A stretch of 64,000 bases of DNA from Burkholderia paludis (GCF_000732615.1 NZ_JPGL01000014.1:114466-178465); one strand, 5' to 3'; shown: positions 36,290 to 45,743, counted from the stretch's first letter. Program-made: numbers and translations. Notes: generated by a model not told the origin, from the letters alone.

Positions 36290-39200
36290 ATGCATCTGCT
36301 GCGCACCACGCCGGGCGGCTTCGTCGACGATACGCAGGGCGTCGTCCGGATCGACCAGCAGCCGGCCGACATCGTGATCCTGAGTTCGGCCGACACGACG
36401 CTGTCGCTGCTCGCGAGCGTCGTGCCGCAACTGCCGGCCGGGTTCCCGAGCGTGCGCCTCGCGAACGTCACGTTCCTGCGGCAGCCGGCGTCCGTCGATT
36501 TCTATGTCGACGACGTGCTGCGGCACGCGAAGTCCGTCGTGATCGACCATCTCGGCGGCGAGGCGTACTGGCCGTACGGGATCGAGCAGGCCGTGTCGCT
36601 CGCGACGAAGCGCGGGCAGCAGCTCGCGATGTTCTCGGGCGACCTGCAGGAGGACCCGAACCTCGTCGCGAAAAGCACGGTCACGCCCGCGCTGTGCCGG
36701 CTGTGGTGGCGTTACCTGCGCGAAGGCGGCGTGCACAACGCCGAGGCGCTGTTGCGCAGCATCGCGTTTCATACGCTCGGGTTCGGCGACGAGCCCGAGC
36801 CGCCGCGCCCGCTGCCGGCCGCCGCGCTGTATCACCCGGCGCGCGAGCGCGCGAGCGTCGACGACTGGCGGCCGCGCTGGACGCCCGGCGCGCCCGTCGT
36901 CGCGATCCTGTTCTATCGCGCGCACTGGCAGGCCGCGAACACGGCCGTGTTCGACGCGCTGGCCGACGCGCTCGTGCGGGAAGGGCTGAACCCGCTGCCG
37001 ATCGCGGTGACGTCGCTGAAGGACGCGGTGAGCCGCGAAGTCATCACGCAGCTGTGCGACGCGCACGGCGTCGCGCTCGTGCTGAACACGACCGCGTTCG
37101 CGGCCGGCGCGATCGACCGCCCCGAACACGAGGTGCTCGCGGGCGATGCGCCGGTGCTGCAGGTGATCCTGTCCGGCGGCAACCGCGACGCGTGGGTGGC
37201 CGACAACCAGGGCCTGCACGCGCGCGACATCGCCATGCACATCGCGCTGCCCGAGGTCGACGGGCGCATCGTCACGCGCGCGGTGAGCTTCAAGGGGCTC
37301 GCGTATCGCTGCCCGCATACCGAGGTCGACGTCGTGCGCTACCAGCCGGACGCGGAGCGGATCGCGTTCGTCGCGGCGCTCGCGCGCGGCTGGTGCCGGC
37401 TGCGCACGCTCGAGCGCGCCGACAAGCGCGTCGCGCTGATCCTCGCCAACTATCCGCAAAGCGAAGGGCGGATCGGCAACGGCGTCGGGCTCGACACGCC
37501 GGCGTCCGCGCTGCGCGTGCTCGCGGCGCTGCGCGATGCGGGCTACGCGGTGGCCGACCTGCCGCTCGACGGCGATGCGCTGATCGCGCGGCTCACCGAA
37601 GGCGTGACCAACGACGCGGCCGTGCGTGCGCTGCGCCCGGCGTTCCAGAGCTACGCGCTGGCCGACTACGTCGCCCGTTTCGCGCGGCTGCCGGCCGCCG
37701 TGCGCGACGCGCTGAACCAGCGCTGGGGGCCGCCCGAAGCCGATCCGACGATACGGCAGGGGCGTTTCACGATCGCCGGCTGGCGCGCGGGCAACGTGTT
37801 CGTCGGCATCCAGCCGTCGCGCTCGCGCGACGAAAACGACTACGCGAGCTATCACGACGCGGACCTCGTGCCGCCGCACGCGTATCTCGCGTTCTACTTC
37901 TGGCTGCGCGATGCATATCGCATCGACGCGGTGATCCACCTGGGCAAGCACGGCAACCTCGAATGGCTGCCGGGCAAGAGCGTCGCGCTGTCCGATGCGT
38001 GCTGGCCCGACCTGACGCTCGGGCCGCTGCCGCACCTGTATCCGTTCATCGTCAACGATCCGGGCGAGGGCAGCCAGGCGAAGCGGCGCGCGCAGGCCGT
38101 GATCGTCGATCACCTGATGCCGCCGCTCACGCGCGCGGAAAACTACGGCCCGCTGCAGGATCTCGAACGGCAGGTCGACGAATACTACGAAGCGCTGATG
38201 GTCGACGCGCGGCGCGCGAAGCTGCTGCGCAAGACGATCCTCGCGACGATCGCCGAGCACCGGCTGCACGACGAGCTGAGCGTGTCGCCGCCGCGCGACG
38301 CCGGCGACGAAGATGCGCTGCTCACGCGCGTCGATGCGTGGCTGTGCGAGCTGAAGGAAGCGCAGATTCGCGACGGGCTGCACGTGTTCGGCGCGTCGCC
38401 GGCCGGCCGCCAGCGGCGCGACACGCTGCTCGCGCTCGCGCGCTTTCCGGTCGGCGACGGCAAGGGCGCGCGTGCGGGGCTGATCGGCGCGCTGGCGCGC
38501 GATCTCGCGCTCGGCGACGATTTCGATCCGCTCGCGGCCGACTGGGCCGCACCGTGGGCCGGCCCGCGGCCGGCGATCCTGCAGGCGCTCGACGCGTCGC
38601 CGTGGCGCCACGCGGGCGATACGCGCGAGCGGCTCGAACGGCTGGCGCAACAATGGCTGGACGGGCTGTGCGCGGCCGACGGCGGTGCGGCGAGCGTCGA
38701 CGCGGCGCCGCCCGGCGCGTGGCCGCATACGCGCGAGGTGATCGAGCGCGTCCGCGCGACGCTGATCCCCGCGCTCGACGCATGCGGCGACGAGGAAATG
38801 CGCCAGTTGCTGCGCGGGCTCGACGGCCGTTTCGTGCCGCCGGGGCCGAGCGGCTCGCCGTCGCGCGGCCGTCCCGACGTGCTGCCGACCGGCCGCAACT
38901 TCTACTCGGTCGACACGCGCGCGGTGCCGACGCAGGCCGCCTGGTCGCTCGGCCTGAAATCCGCGCAGCAGCTGATCGAGCGCCATCTGCAGGATCACGG
39001 CGACTATCCGCGCGCGATCGGCCTGTCCGTGTGGGGCACGGCGACGATGCGCACGGGCGGCGACGATATCGCGCAGGCGTTCGCGTTGCTCGGCGTGCGG
39101 CCGAAATGGGCGCACGGCAGCCATCGCGTGACCGACTTCGAGATCCTGCCGATCGAGATCTTCGATCGGCCGCGCATCGACGTGACGCTGCGCGTGTCGG

Positions 39201-40099
39201 GTTTCTTCCGGGACGCGTTCCCGAACCTGATGCACCTGTTCGACGCGGCCGTGCAGGCCGTCGCCGCGCTCGACGAGCCCGAGTCGCTGAACCCGATCCG
39301 CGCGCGCGTCGAGCGCGAACGCGCGAAGTGGATCGCGCAGGGCGTGGCCCCCGACGAAGCGCGACGCCGCGCCGGCTGGCGCGTGTTCGGCGCGCGGCCG
39401 GGCAGCTACGGCGCGGGCCTGCAGGACCTGATCGACCAGCGCCGCTGGCAGACCGACGCCGATCTCGCGGCGGCGTACCGGCAGTGGGGCGGACATGCGT
39501 ACGCGCAGAACAGCGCGGGCGACGCCGCGCCCGACGTGTTCGGCGAGCGGCTGGCGACGATCGACGTCGTGGTGCAGAACCAGGACAGCCGCGAGCACGA
39601 CATCCTCGATTCGAACGACTACTACCAGTTCCAGGGCGGCATGACGGCGGCCGTGCGCCACCTGTCCGGACAACAGCCGAGCATTTACCACGGCGACCAC
39701 GCGAATCCGGCCGCGCCGAAAATGCGCACGCTGCGCGAGGAAATCGCGCGGGTGATCCGCTCGCGCGTCGTCAACCCGAAATGGCTCGACGGCGTGAAGC
39801 GTCACGGCTACAAGGGCGCGGCCGAGCTGGCCGCGACCGTCGACTACCTGTACGGCTACGACGCGACCGCGCGCGTGCTGTCGGACCACCAGTACGCGCT
39901 CGTGGCCGATGCGTACCTGTTCGACGACGCGACGCGCGCATTCCTCGAACGGCACAACCCGAAGGCGCTGCACGGCATCTGCGAACGCTTCGTCGAGGCA
40001 ATGCAGCGCGGCCTGTGGCAGCAACCGGGCGACTATCGCGAGCGGATCGAGGCGGTCTGGCTCGCGAGCGAACACATCCAGGAAGAGGGGCGGCGATGA
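36290..40099 (+). CDS. cobN: Cobaltochelatase large subunit CobN
   Basis: 1269 residues, the expected size for CobN/ChlH-type subunits. Characteristic segments include HLGKHGNLEWLPGKS, YPFIVNDPGEGSQAKRRAQA, TGRNFYSVDTRAVPT and GLSVWGTATMRTGGDD. It binds the corrin substrate and inserts cobalt with ATP energy supplied by the AAA+ partner subunits encoded next. Its stop overlaps the chlI start (ATGA). It marks late (CobN-type) cobalt insertion, as in the oxygen-dependent pathway. Confidence 0.94.
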   Translation: MHLLRTTPGGFVDDTQGVVRIDQQPADIVILSSADTTLSLLASVVPQLPAGFPSVRLANVTFLRQPASVDFYVDDVLRHAKSVVIDHLGGEAYWPYGIEQAVSLATKRGQQLAMFSGDLQEDPNLVAKSTVTPALCRLWWRYLREGGVHNAEALLRSIAFHTLGFGDEPEPPRPLPAAALYHPARERASVDDWRPRWTPGAPVVAILFYRAHWQAANTAVFDALADALVREGLNPLPIAVTSLKDAVSREVITQLCDAHGVALVLNTTAFAAGAIDRPEHEVLAGDAPVLQVILSGGNRDAWVADNQGLHARDIAMHIALPEVDGRIVTRAVSFKGLAYRCPHTEVDVVRYQPDAERIAFVAALARGWCRLRTLERADKRVALILANYPQSEGRIGNGVGLDTPASALRVLAALRDAGYAVADLPLDGDALIARLTEGVTNDAAVRALRPAFQSYALADYVARFARLPAAVRDALNQRWGPPEADPTIRQGRFTIAGWRAGNVFVGIQPSRSRDENDYASYHDADLVPPHAYLAFYFWLRDAYRIDAVIHLGKHGNLEWLPGKSVALSDACWPDLTLGPLPHLYPFIVNDPGEGSQAKRRAQAVIVDHLMPPLTRAENYGPLQDLERQVDEYYEALMVDARRAKLLRKTILATIAEHRLHDELSVSPPRDAGDEDALLTRVDAWLCELKEAQIRDGLHVFGASPAGRQRRDTLLALARFPVGDGKGARAGLIGALARDLALGDDFDPLAADWAAPWAGPRPAILQALDASPWRHAGDTRERLERLAQQWLDGLCAADGGAASVDAAPPGAWPHTREVIERVRATLIPALDACGDEEMRQLLRGLDGRFVPPGPSGSPSRGRPDVLPTGRNFYSVDTRAVPTQAAWSLGLKSAQQLIERHLQDHGDYPRAIGLSVWGTATMRTGGDDIAQAFALLGVRPKWAHGSHRVTDFEILPIEIFDRPRIDVTLRVSGFFRDAFPNLMHLFDAAVQAVAALDEPESLNPIRARVERERAKWIAQGVAPDEARRRAGWRVFGARPGSYGAGLQDLIDQRRWQTDADLAAAYRQWGGHAYAQNSAGDAAPDVFGERLATIDVVVQNQDSREHDILDSNDYYQFQGGMTAAVRHLSGQQPSIYHGDHANPAAPKMRTLREEIARVIRSRVVNPKWLDGVKRHGYKGAAELAATVDYLYGYDATARVLSDHQYALVADAYLFDDATRAFLERHNPKALHGICERFVEAMQRGLWQQPGDYRERIEAVWLASEHIQEEGRR

Positions 40100-41172
40100 C
40101 CGATCCGACGACGTACCGCGCCCGCGCGGTCTTTCCGTTCGCGGCGCTCGTCGCGCAGGAGGCCTTGCAGCAGGCGCTGCTGCTCGCCGCGATCGACCCG
40201 TCGCTCGGCGGCGTGCTCGTGAGCGGGCCGCGCGGCACCGCGAAATCGACCGCCGCGCGCGGTCTCGCCGAACTGCTGCCGGAAGGGCAGTTCGTCACAC
40301 TGCCGCTGTCGGCGAGCGACGAACAGGTGACCGGCACGCTCGATCTCGCGCATGCGCTGGCCGACAACGGCGTGCGTTTCCGGCCGGGCCTGCTGTCCCG
40401 CGCGCATCGCGGCGTGCTGTACGTCGACGAAGTGAACCTGCTCGCCGACGGGCTGGTCGATACGCTGCTCGACGTCGCCGCGAGCGGCGTGAACATCGTC
40501 GAGCGCGATGGCGTGTCGCAGGCGCACGACGCGCGCTTCGTGCTGGTCGGCACGATGAACCCCGAAGAGGGCGAGCTGCGGCCGCAACTGCTCGACCGCT
40601 TCGGGCTGATGGTCGAACTGGAGAACTGCTTCGATGCCGCGCAGCGCGAGCGGATCGTGAAGGCGCGGCTCGCGTTCGATCTCGATCCGGACGCGTTCCG
40701 CGCACGCCATGCACCCGCGCAGCGCGAACTGGGCGACCGGATTCGTGCGGCGCGCGCACGGCTCGCGGCGCTGGATTTCGACGATGCGGTCCATGCGCGC
40801 GTCAGCGCGCTGTGCATCGACGCGGCCGTCGACGGGCTGCGCGCCGATCTCGTGATGCTGCGCGCCGCGCGTGCGCTCGCCGCGCTGGAGCAGGCCGAGG
40901 CGGTGACGGAGTCGCACGTCGCGCGCGTGGCCGACGCGGTGCTGCGGCACCGGCGTCATGCCGGGCCGCCGCCCGAGCCGGGCGCGTCGCCGCAGCGCGG
41001 CGAACACGACGCCCGTTCGACGCCGGATGCGCGCGAGCGCGCCGGCGATCCGCCGCCCGCGTCGAAGAACGGCTCCGCGGCATCGCAGGGCGACTGGGGC
41101 TACCTGCCGCCCGAGCCGGCCGGGCTGCGCGAGGTCAAGGGCGTGGTGCCGCTGCCGCTAAAAAAAGCCTGA
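40096..41172 (+). CDS. chlI: Chelatase AAA+ subunit ChlI/BchI type (zero-frame product)
   Basis: 358 residues from ATG 40096. AAA+ motifs: Walker A SGPRGTAKSTAARGL, Walker B GVLYVDEVNLL, sensor GTMNPEEGELRPQLLDRFGL. It forms a ring with the D-type subunit to drive CobN. The last 60 residues are rich in Pro, Gly and charged residues, typical of the linker in ChlD rather than of ChlI. The zero frame ends in CTA AAA AAA GCC TGA, where the A run is a slippery site; see 41160-41228. Confidence 0.88.
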   Translation: MTDPTTYRARAVFPFAALVAQEALQQALLLAAIDPSLGGVLVSGPRGTAKSTAARGLAELLPEGQFVTLPLSASDEQVTGTLDLAHALADNGVRFRPGLLSRAHRGVLYVDEVNLLADGLVDTLLDVAASGVNIVERDGVSQAHDARFVLVGTMNPEEGELRPQLLDRFGLMVELENCFDAAQRERIVKARLAFDLDPDAFRARHAPAQRELGDRIRAARARLAALDFDDAVHARVSALCIDAAVDGLRADLVMLRAARALAALEQAEAVTESHVARVADAVLRHRRHAGPPPEPGASPQRGEHDARSTPDARERAGDPPPASKNGSAASQGDWGYLPPEPAGLREVKGVVPLPLKKA

Positions 41173-41228
41173 GCCATCGGGCCGGCGCCGCCGCGAACGC
41201 CGTTCGCGGTGCTCGATGGCACTCAGGC
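41160..41228 (+). other. Probable programmed -1 frameshift site in chlI/chlD
   Basis: Seven A residues (41160-41166) form A_AAA_AAA in the right phase (CTA AAA AAA). Directly after them lies a strong stem: GCCTGAG+CCATCG (41167-41179) pairs with CGATGG and CTCAGGC (41214-41219, 41222-41228) with a 2-base bulge, and an inner hairpin CGCGAA/TTCGCG (41192-41208) sits inside. The zero-frame TGA is at 41170-41172. Frameshifting at such sites has been reported for chlD genes. The stem starts closer to the slip site than is usual. Confidence 0.7.
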
Positions 41229-41849
41229 GCCGCCGTGCGCGTGCCGGGCACGGCGCGCGACGGCACGGCCGTCGCATGGCCGGCGACGCTCGCGGCGAAA
41301 CGCGGCGGGCCGCTCGTTCGCGGCCACCTGCGCTTCCGGAAGCGGGCCGGCCCGCCGCCCGCGCTACATTGCTTCGTGCTCGACTGTTCGGCGTCGATGC
41401 TGTCGCACGACCGGCTCGCGTACGCGAAGGGGCTGATCGTCGCGTATTTCGATCGGGCCGCGCGCGACCGCGCCGAAACCGCGTTGATCTGCTTCGGCGG
41501 CAACGGCGCCGTGCGGCGTTTCGGCCCCGCCGTGCCGCGCTGGTGGAATGCCCGCTGGCTCGAACCGGTCGACGGCGGCGGCGGCACGCCGCTCGCGGAC
41601 GGCATCGCGGCCGCCGCGCAACTGCTGGCACGCGCCGCGCGGCGCGCGCCCGGCACGCAGCGCTGGCTGTGGGTGCTGTCCGACGGGCGCACGCGCGAGA
41701 CGCCGGCGAAACCGGCTGCGGCCGATCATGTGGTGTTCGTCGACTTCGACGATGCGGCCGTGCGGATCGGGCAGGGCGCGCGGCTTGCCGCCGCGTGGGG
41801 CGCGCAGTGGGTGACGGCCGATGCGCTGTGCGCGGACCTGGCCGGCTGA
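41166..41849 (+). CDS. chlD: ChlD C-terminal VWA domain, made by -1 frameshift from chlI
   Basis: 227 residues in the -1 frame, starting at the A shared with the slip site. A von Willebrand A domain is clear: MIDAS motif DCSASM, then the Thr in GGGGTPLADGI and the Asp in WVLSDGRTRE. There is no ATG or ribosome site at its head; the first possible start is a GTG at 41235 without a ribosome site. Joined to the first 357 codons of chlI it gives a 584-residue ChlD-like protein (AAA+, Pro-rich linker, VWA), the expected medium subunit. Confidence 0.78.
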   Translation, partial: SLSHRAGAAANAVRGARWHSGAAVRVPGTARDGTAVAWPATLAAKRGGPLVRGHLRFRKRAGPPPALHCFVLDCSASMLSHDRLAYAKGLIVAYFDRAARDRAETALICFGGNGAVRRFGPAVPRWWNARWLEPVDGGGGTPLADGIAAAAQLLARAARRAPGTQRWLWVLSDGRTRETPAKPAAADHVVFVDFDDAAVRIGQGARLAAAWGAQWVTADALCADLAG

Positions 41850-41909
41850 AGGCCCGCCGGCGGTGCGCTATGATCGCCGTTTCTCATTCAGTCCACCGGA
41901 CAACCCGCC

Positions 41910-42362
41910 ATGCAAGTACTGGTCGATGCCGACGCGTGTCCCGCCGTCGTGAAGGACATGCTGTTTCGCGCCGCGCGTCGTGCCGAAATCTGCGTGACGC
42001 TGGTCGCGAACCAGTTCCTGCGCACGCCGCCGTCGCCGTTCATCAAGGCGCTGCAGGTGCCGGCCGGCTTCGACGTGGCCGATGCGCGCATCGTCGAGCT
42101 GGCCGAGAGCGGCGACCTCGTGATCACCGCCGACATCCCGCTGGCCGCCGCCGTCCTCGACAAGGGCGCGCATGCGCTCGACCCGCGCGGCAACTGGTTC
42201 AGCCGCGAGAACATCGAGGAGCGGCTGTCGACGCGCGCGATGATGGACCAGTTGCGCAGCGCGGGCATCGACACCGGCGGGCCGGCGCCGTTCAGCGCGC
42301 GCGACGGCAAGGCGTTCGCCGCGCAGCTCGACCGGTTCCTGGCGCGGCACGGCAAGCCTTGA
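41910..42362 (+). CDS. UPF0178 (YaiI/YqxD) family protein
   Basis: 150 residues, a complete member of the family. The N-terminus MQVLVDADACPAVVKDML holds the conserved DADACP motif, and GDLVITADIPLAAAVLDKGA follows with conserved acidic residues, resembling PIN-like nuclease folds. The biochemical role is not established. It starts 60 bases after chlD and may be read through from that operon, without a functional link I can see. Confidence 0.88.
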   Translation: MQVLVDADACPAVVKDMLFRAARRAEICVTLVANQFLRTPPSPFIKALQVPAGFDVADARIVELAESGDLVITADIPLAAAVLDKGAHALDPRGNWFSRENIEERLSTRAMMDQLRSAGIDTGGPAPFSARDGKAFAAQLDRFLARHGKP

Positions 42363-42528
42363 GCCGACGCATCGGCCTGCGCACGACGCGGGCGTGCACG
42401 CATGACCTGACGCGACCGGTCGCCGGCCCATACTGGCCCATATCGGATCGCGTGTGCTCCCCCGGAACGGATGCGGATTTGCAGCGACGCTGCTATCGTG
42501 ACGCAAACCACAACACAGGAGCACACGC

Positions 42529-43101
42529 GTGTCGCCGACTCAACTTCTCGTTCCGACCTTTACCCACCTGCTGCATGCGCTGTCCGCATGGCTCGACAAG
42601 GCCGCCGGACACCGGCAGGCCGCGGGCGATGCGCCCGACGCGGCGATGACGCTGAAGCTGGCGGACGACATGTATCCGCTTGCGGCACAGGTGCGCTTCT
42701 CGTGCTTCCAGGCGACGGAGCCGATCCACCGGTTGCGCGGCGAGCCGGTGCCGGCTTCGCTGCTGGCGCTGCGCGAGGCAGGGTGGAACGCGAACGCGCA
42801 ACCCGGAACGCTGGCCGATGCGCAAGCAACCATTGCCGCGACGCTCGCGTTTCTCGGCGAGCTCGCGCCGGACGCGCTCGACGGCGGCGTCGCGTTGCCG
42901 ATCGCGCTCGAATTGCCGAACGGGGTTGCGTTCGACATGACGGGCGAACAGTACGCGCGCGACTGGGCGCTGCCGCAGTTCTACTTCCACGCGATTGCCG
43001 CGTACGCGATCCTGCGCCATCACGGCGTGCCGCTCGGCAAGGCCGACTTCGTGCCGCACATGCTCGCGTACGTGCGGCCCGGCACGATGCCGCAAGGGTG
43101 A
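42529..43101 (+). CDS. DUF1993 domain protein
   Basis: 190 residues from a GTG at 42529 behind an AGGAG site. The sequence fits DUF1993 along its length (start THLLHALSAWLDKA, KLADDMYPLAAQV, then FDMTGEQYARDWALPQFYFH near the end). These helical proteins resemble DinB-type bundles; no function is known. It runs in the same direction as the phosphatase-like gene 31 bases on. Confidence 0.8.
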   Translation: MSPTQLLVPTFTHLLHALSAWLDKAAGHRQAAGDAPDAAMTLKLADDMYPLAAQVRFSCFQATEPIHRLRGEPVPASLLALREAGWNANAQPGTLADAQATIAATLAFLGELAPDALDGGVALPIALELPNGVAFDMTGEQYARDWALPQFYFHAIAAYAILRHHGVPLGKADFVPHMLAYVRPGTMPQG

Positions 43102-43132
43102 GCAGGACGGCACCGGGCGGCCGCGCGGCGAC

Positions 43133-43459
43133 ATGACACGGGCACTGTTCGTCTGCAGCCGCAACCGGTTGCGCAGCCCGACGGCCGAGGCGGTATTCGC
43201 CGCGTGGCCGGGCGTCGAAACCGACTCGGCGGGCCTCGCGCCCGACGCGGATACGCGCCTGTCGGCCGACCAGCTCGACTGGGCCGATATCGTCTTCGTG
43301 ATGGAGCGGGCGCACAAGGCGAGGCTGACGGCGCAATTCGGCGCGCGTCTGAAGCACAAGAGGATCGTCTGTCTCGACATTCCCGACCGGTACGCGTTCA
43401 TGCAGCCGGAACTCGTGACGCTGCTCGAACGCAAGGCCGGCCCGATCCTGCGCGGGTAA
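43133..43459 (+). CDS. Low molecular weight phosphatase-like protein
   Basis: 108 residues from the ATG at 43133. The N-terminal LFVCSRNRLRSPTAE carries the C-x5-R phosphate loop of low molecular weight tyrosine phosphatases, but the protein is shorter than the usual 150 residues, and lacks the normal DPY general-acid motif (DIPDRYAFM may replace it). Such short relatives occur in many proteobacteria. Catalytic activity is uncertain. Confidence 0.78.
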   Translation: MTRALFVCSRNRLRSPTAEAVFAAWPGVETDSAGLAPDADTRLSADQLDWADIVFVMERAHKARLTAQFGARLKHKRIVCLDIPDRYAFMQPELVTLLERKAGPILRG

Positions 43460-43508
43460 CCGGCGCGGGCGACACCGGCGGCCGCGCGATGCGGCCGTGC
43501 GCGGTCGC

Positions 43509-43904
43509 CTAAAAACAGTCGAGGCGCAGCAGCTCGATGATCTTGCGCGTCGGCACGCTGGCGCGAAGCGTGTCGAGGCGCTCGACGGTGAACCACCTGC
43601 AGCGGGCGATCTCGTTGTTCGCACGCGGCGACAGGTGTGCCGGCACCTCGGCCACGAACACGTGATGGAGCTTCGTGAGCCCGCCGAACTGCACCGCGTA
43701 ATCGAGTGCGAGCCCCTCCAGCCGGGTTTCCTCGGCGAGTTCCCGCTCCGCGGCCTCGAGCGGCGTCTCGCCGCGCCGGATCGTGCCGCCCGGCAGCGAC
43801 CAGCGCGACGCGGTGCGCGCGACCAGCAGCACGTTGCCGCGCTGACGGCACACGATCGTGGCGCGTTCCTTGACGGCGGCGAGGGTATACGGCCCGGTAC
43901 TCAT
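43509..43904 (-). CDS. Nudix hydrolase
   Basis: 131 residues from the ATG at 43904; an in-frame TTG at 43913 is the alternative start. The Nudix box is present as GGTIRRGETPLEAAERELAE followed by ETRL, fitting G-x5-E-x7-REL-x-EE. It hydrolyses nucleoside diphosphates linked to another moiety; the substrate is unknown. It converges with the phosphatase-like gene. Confidence 0.85.
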   Translation of the reverse strand: MSTGPYTLAAVKERATIVCRQRGNVLLVARTASRWSLPGGTIRRGETPLEAAERELAEETRLEGLALDYAVQFGGLTKLHHVFVAEVPAHLSPRANNEIARCRWFTVERLDTLRASVPTRKIIELLRLDCF

Positions 43905-44039
43905 GTTCGGCAAAACAGGTGCTGAATCGTGGAGAAAATGCGCGGCGGCGCAACGTCGTCCGGCAGCGGACCGCCCCAGCGTACAGGCAGCCGCATCGAT
44001 CCTACCGGCCGTTCGTGACAGTTCCGTGCACCCACCGCG

Positions 44040-44294
44040 TCACGAATGCGTGTAGATCCCGTTGCGCGTCGGCTTCACGTGACGGCGACGGGCGTGCGGG
44101 TGTCCGGCATGCCGGTGGCGGGACGACGGCGCCGCGACGCGACGGTGCGCGGGCCGCGCGCCCGATGCGGCAGCTTGCGGCGCCGCGCCCGGCATCCCGG
44201 CCTGTCCTTCGCCGAACTGGAAAGTCCGGGTTTGCGCGTGTCCGACGCCCAGCGTCGCCGCCAGCACGAAGGCCGTCAGCAGCATCCGTTTCAT
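44040..44294 (-). CDS. Small secreted basic His-rich protein
   Basis: 84 residues from ATG 44294 (TTG 44300 also in frame). A signal peptide (MKRMLLTAFVLAATLGVGHA) precedes a low-complexity mature part rich in Ala, Arg and His with several H-x-H pairs. No domain is recognised. It lies alone between the Nudix gene and the divergent CoA-transferase operon. Confidence 0.55.
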   Translation of the reverse strand: MKRMLLTAFVLAATLGVGHAQTRTFQFGEGQAGMPGAAPQAAASGARPAHRRVAAPSSRHRHAGHPHARRRHVKPTRNGIYTHS

Positions 44295-44429
44295 GAACAA
44301 TCCGCCTTATTCTTTCGTTCCCGCCAGCTTAGCGAAAGGCGAGGCATCGTCGCAACCTGTCCGTGCTCGGTGTCGCCCCCGGCTTGCGGGGGGAGGCGTC
44401 ATGGATACGGCGGCCACGTGACGCCGGAC

Positions 44430-44467
44430 TTGACATGAAAATTCCTGAGTGTGAATATAAATTCACA
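44430..44467 (+). promoter_or_regulatory. Promoter and operator of the CoA-transferase operon
   Basis: A consensus TTGACA (44430-44435) is followed 17 bases later by GAATAT or an adjoining AT-rich -10. Over the -10 lies the inverted repeat TGTGAAT-ATAA-ATTCACA (44450-44467). The IclR-type regulator encoded at the end of the operon is the likely ligand of this site. Confidence 0.55.
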
Positions 44468-44561
44468 TACAAGAATTATTCGCCGATTCCGTCAGGTCGC
44501 GCCATGCGTGGCAGGCCGCCGGAGCCGGCACGCCGATCAACCGGAACCAGGAGCGGGACGC

Positions 44562-45743
44562 ATGGCGGAACACGAGCAGCAGGGCGCGCTGGCGGGATTG
44601 CGCATCATCGATCTGTCGCGGGTGCTGGGCGGCCCGTACGCGACGCAGATCCTTGCCGACCACGGCGCCGAGGTGATCAAGGTCGAACCGCCGTCCGGCG
44701 ACGAAACGCGCACCTGGGGCCCGCCGTTCGACGGCGACACCGCGTCGTACTTCCTCGGCGTGAACCGCAACAAGCTCGGCGTCGCGCTCGACCTGACGCA
44801 GCCCGAGGACCGCGAGCGGCTGCTCGGCCTGCTCGAACACGCCGACGCCATCGTCGAGAATTTCAAGATCGGCACGATGGAGCGCTGGGGCCTCGGCTTC
44901 GACGCGCTGCACGCGCGGTTTCCGCGCCTCGTTCATTGCCGCGTGTCGGGCTTCGGCGCGGACGGCCCGCTCGGCGGGCTGCCCGGCTACGACGCGGCCG
45001 TGCAGGCGCTCGCGGGGCTGATGAGCGTCAACGGCGAGGCCGGCGGCGCGCCGCTGCGCGTGGGCGTGCCGATCGTCGATCTCGTCACGGGGCTGAACGC
45101 GGCGCTCGGCGTGCTGATGGCGCTGCGCGAGCGCGACGCGAGCGGCCGCGGGCAGTTCGTCGAAGCGACGCTGTTCGACTGCGCGCTGTCGATCCTGCAT
45201 CCGCATACGCCGAACTTCTTTCATTCGGGCCGCGCGCCCGTGCGCACCGGCAACGCGCATCCGAACATCACGCCGTACGACCGCTTTCCGACGGCCGGCG
45301 CCGACATCTTTCTGGCCGTCGGCAACAACGGGCAGTTCGCGGCGCTGTGCGACGTGCTCGGCACCCGCGACTGGCCGGACGATCCGCGCTTCGCCGACAA
45401 CCGCGCGCGCAGCGCGAACCGCGCCGCGCTGCGCGCGCTGCTCGAAACGGCGCTGGCCGCGCATGACGGCGCGGCACTCGCCGAGCGGCTGATGCGCTCC
45501 GGCGTGCCGTGCGCGCCCGTGCTCGGGCTCGATGCGGCGCTCGACCATCCGCATGTCGCGCATCGGAAGATGAAGGTCGAGCTGGGCCGGCACCGCGGCA
45601 TCGCGTCGCCGATCAAGCTGGGCCGCACGCCGGCCGCGTACCGGCGGCCGCCGCCCGCGCTGAACGAACACGCGGCGCAGGTGTTTGGCGACGCCGATCG
45701 CGATTCCGGTCGCGATCCGGAGGGAGGCGGCCGGCGGGACTGA
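44562..45743 (+). CDS. CaiB/BaiF-type (class III) CoA-transferase
   Basis: 393 residues from the ATG at 44562, with AGGAG upstream. Family motifs: LRIIDLSRVLGGPYATQILA, DHGAEVIKVEPPSGDETR, YFLGVNRNK, and VGVPIVDLVTGLNAALGVL with the catalytic Asp. Such enzymes move CoA between carboxylic acids. With the acyl-CoA dehydrogenase and IclR regulator that follow it forms an acid catabolism cluster, possibly for glutarate or another dicarboxylate; the substrate is not certain. Confidence 0.88.
   Translation: MAEHEQQGALAGLRIIDLSRVLGGPYATQILADHGAEVIKVEPPSGDETRTWGPPFDGDTASYFLGVNRNKLGVALDLTQPEDRERLLGLLEHADAIVENFKIGTMERWGLGFDALHARFPRLVHCRVSGFGADGPLGGLPGYDAAVQALAGLMSVNGEAGGAPLRVGVPIVDLVTGLNAALGVLMALRERDASGRGQFVEATLFDCALSILHPHTPNFFHSGRAPVRTGNAHPNITPYDRFPTAGADIFLAVGNNGQFAALCDVLGTRDWPDDPRFADNRARSANRAALRALLETALAAHDGAALAERLMRSGVPCAPVLGLDAALDHPHVAHRKMKVELGRHRGIASPIKLGRTPAAYRRPPPALNEHAAQVFGDADRDSGRDPEGGGRRD

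Noticed and set aside
22809..41172. Very long open frames on the strand opposite to orbA/orbE and cobN, and long frames extending upstream of chlI
   Set aside because: They lie opposite or out of frame to well-supported genes, are extremely rich in Arg, Ala and Gly or His, and show no domain. They arise from high GC at third positions.
41235..41849. Independent translation of the VWA protein from GTG 41235
   Set aside because: No ribosome site precedes it and the frame joins the chlI slippery site exactly; frameshifting explains it better.
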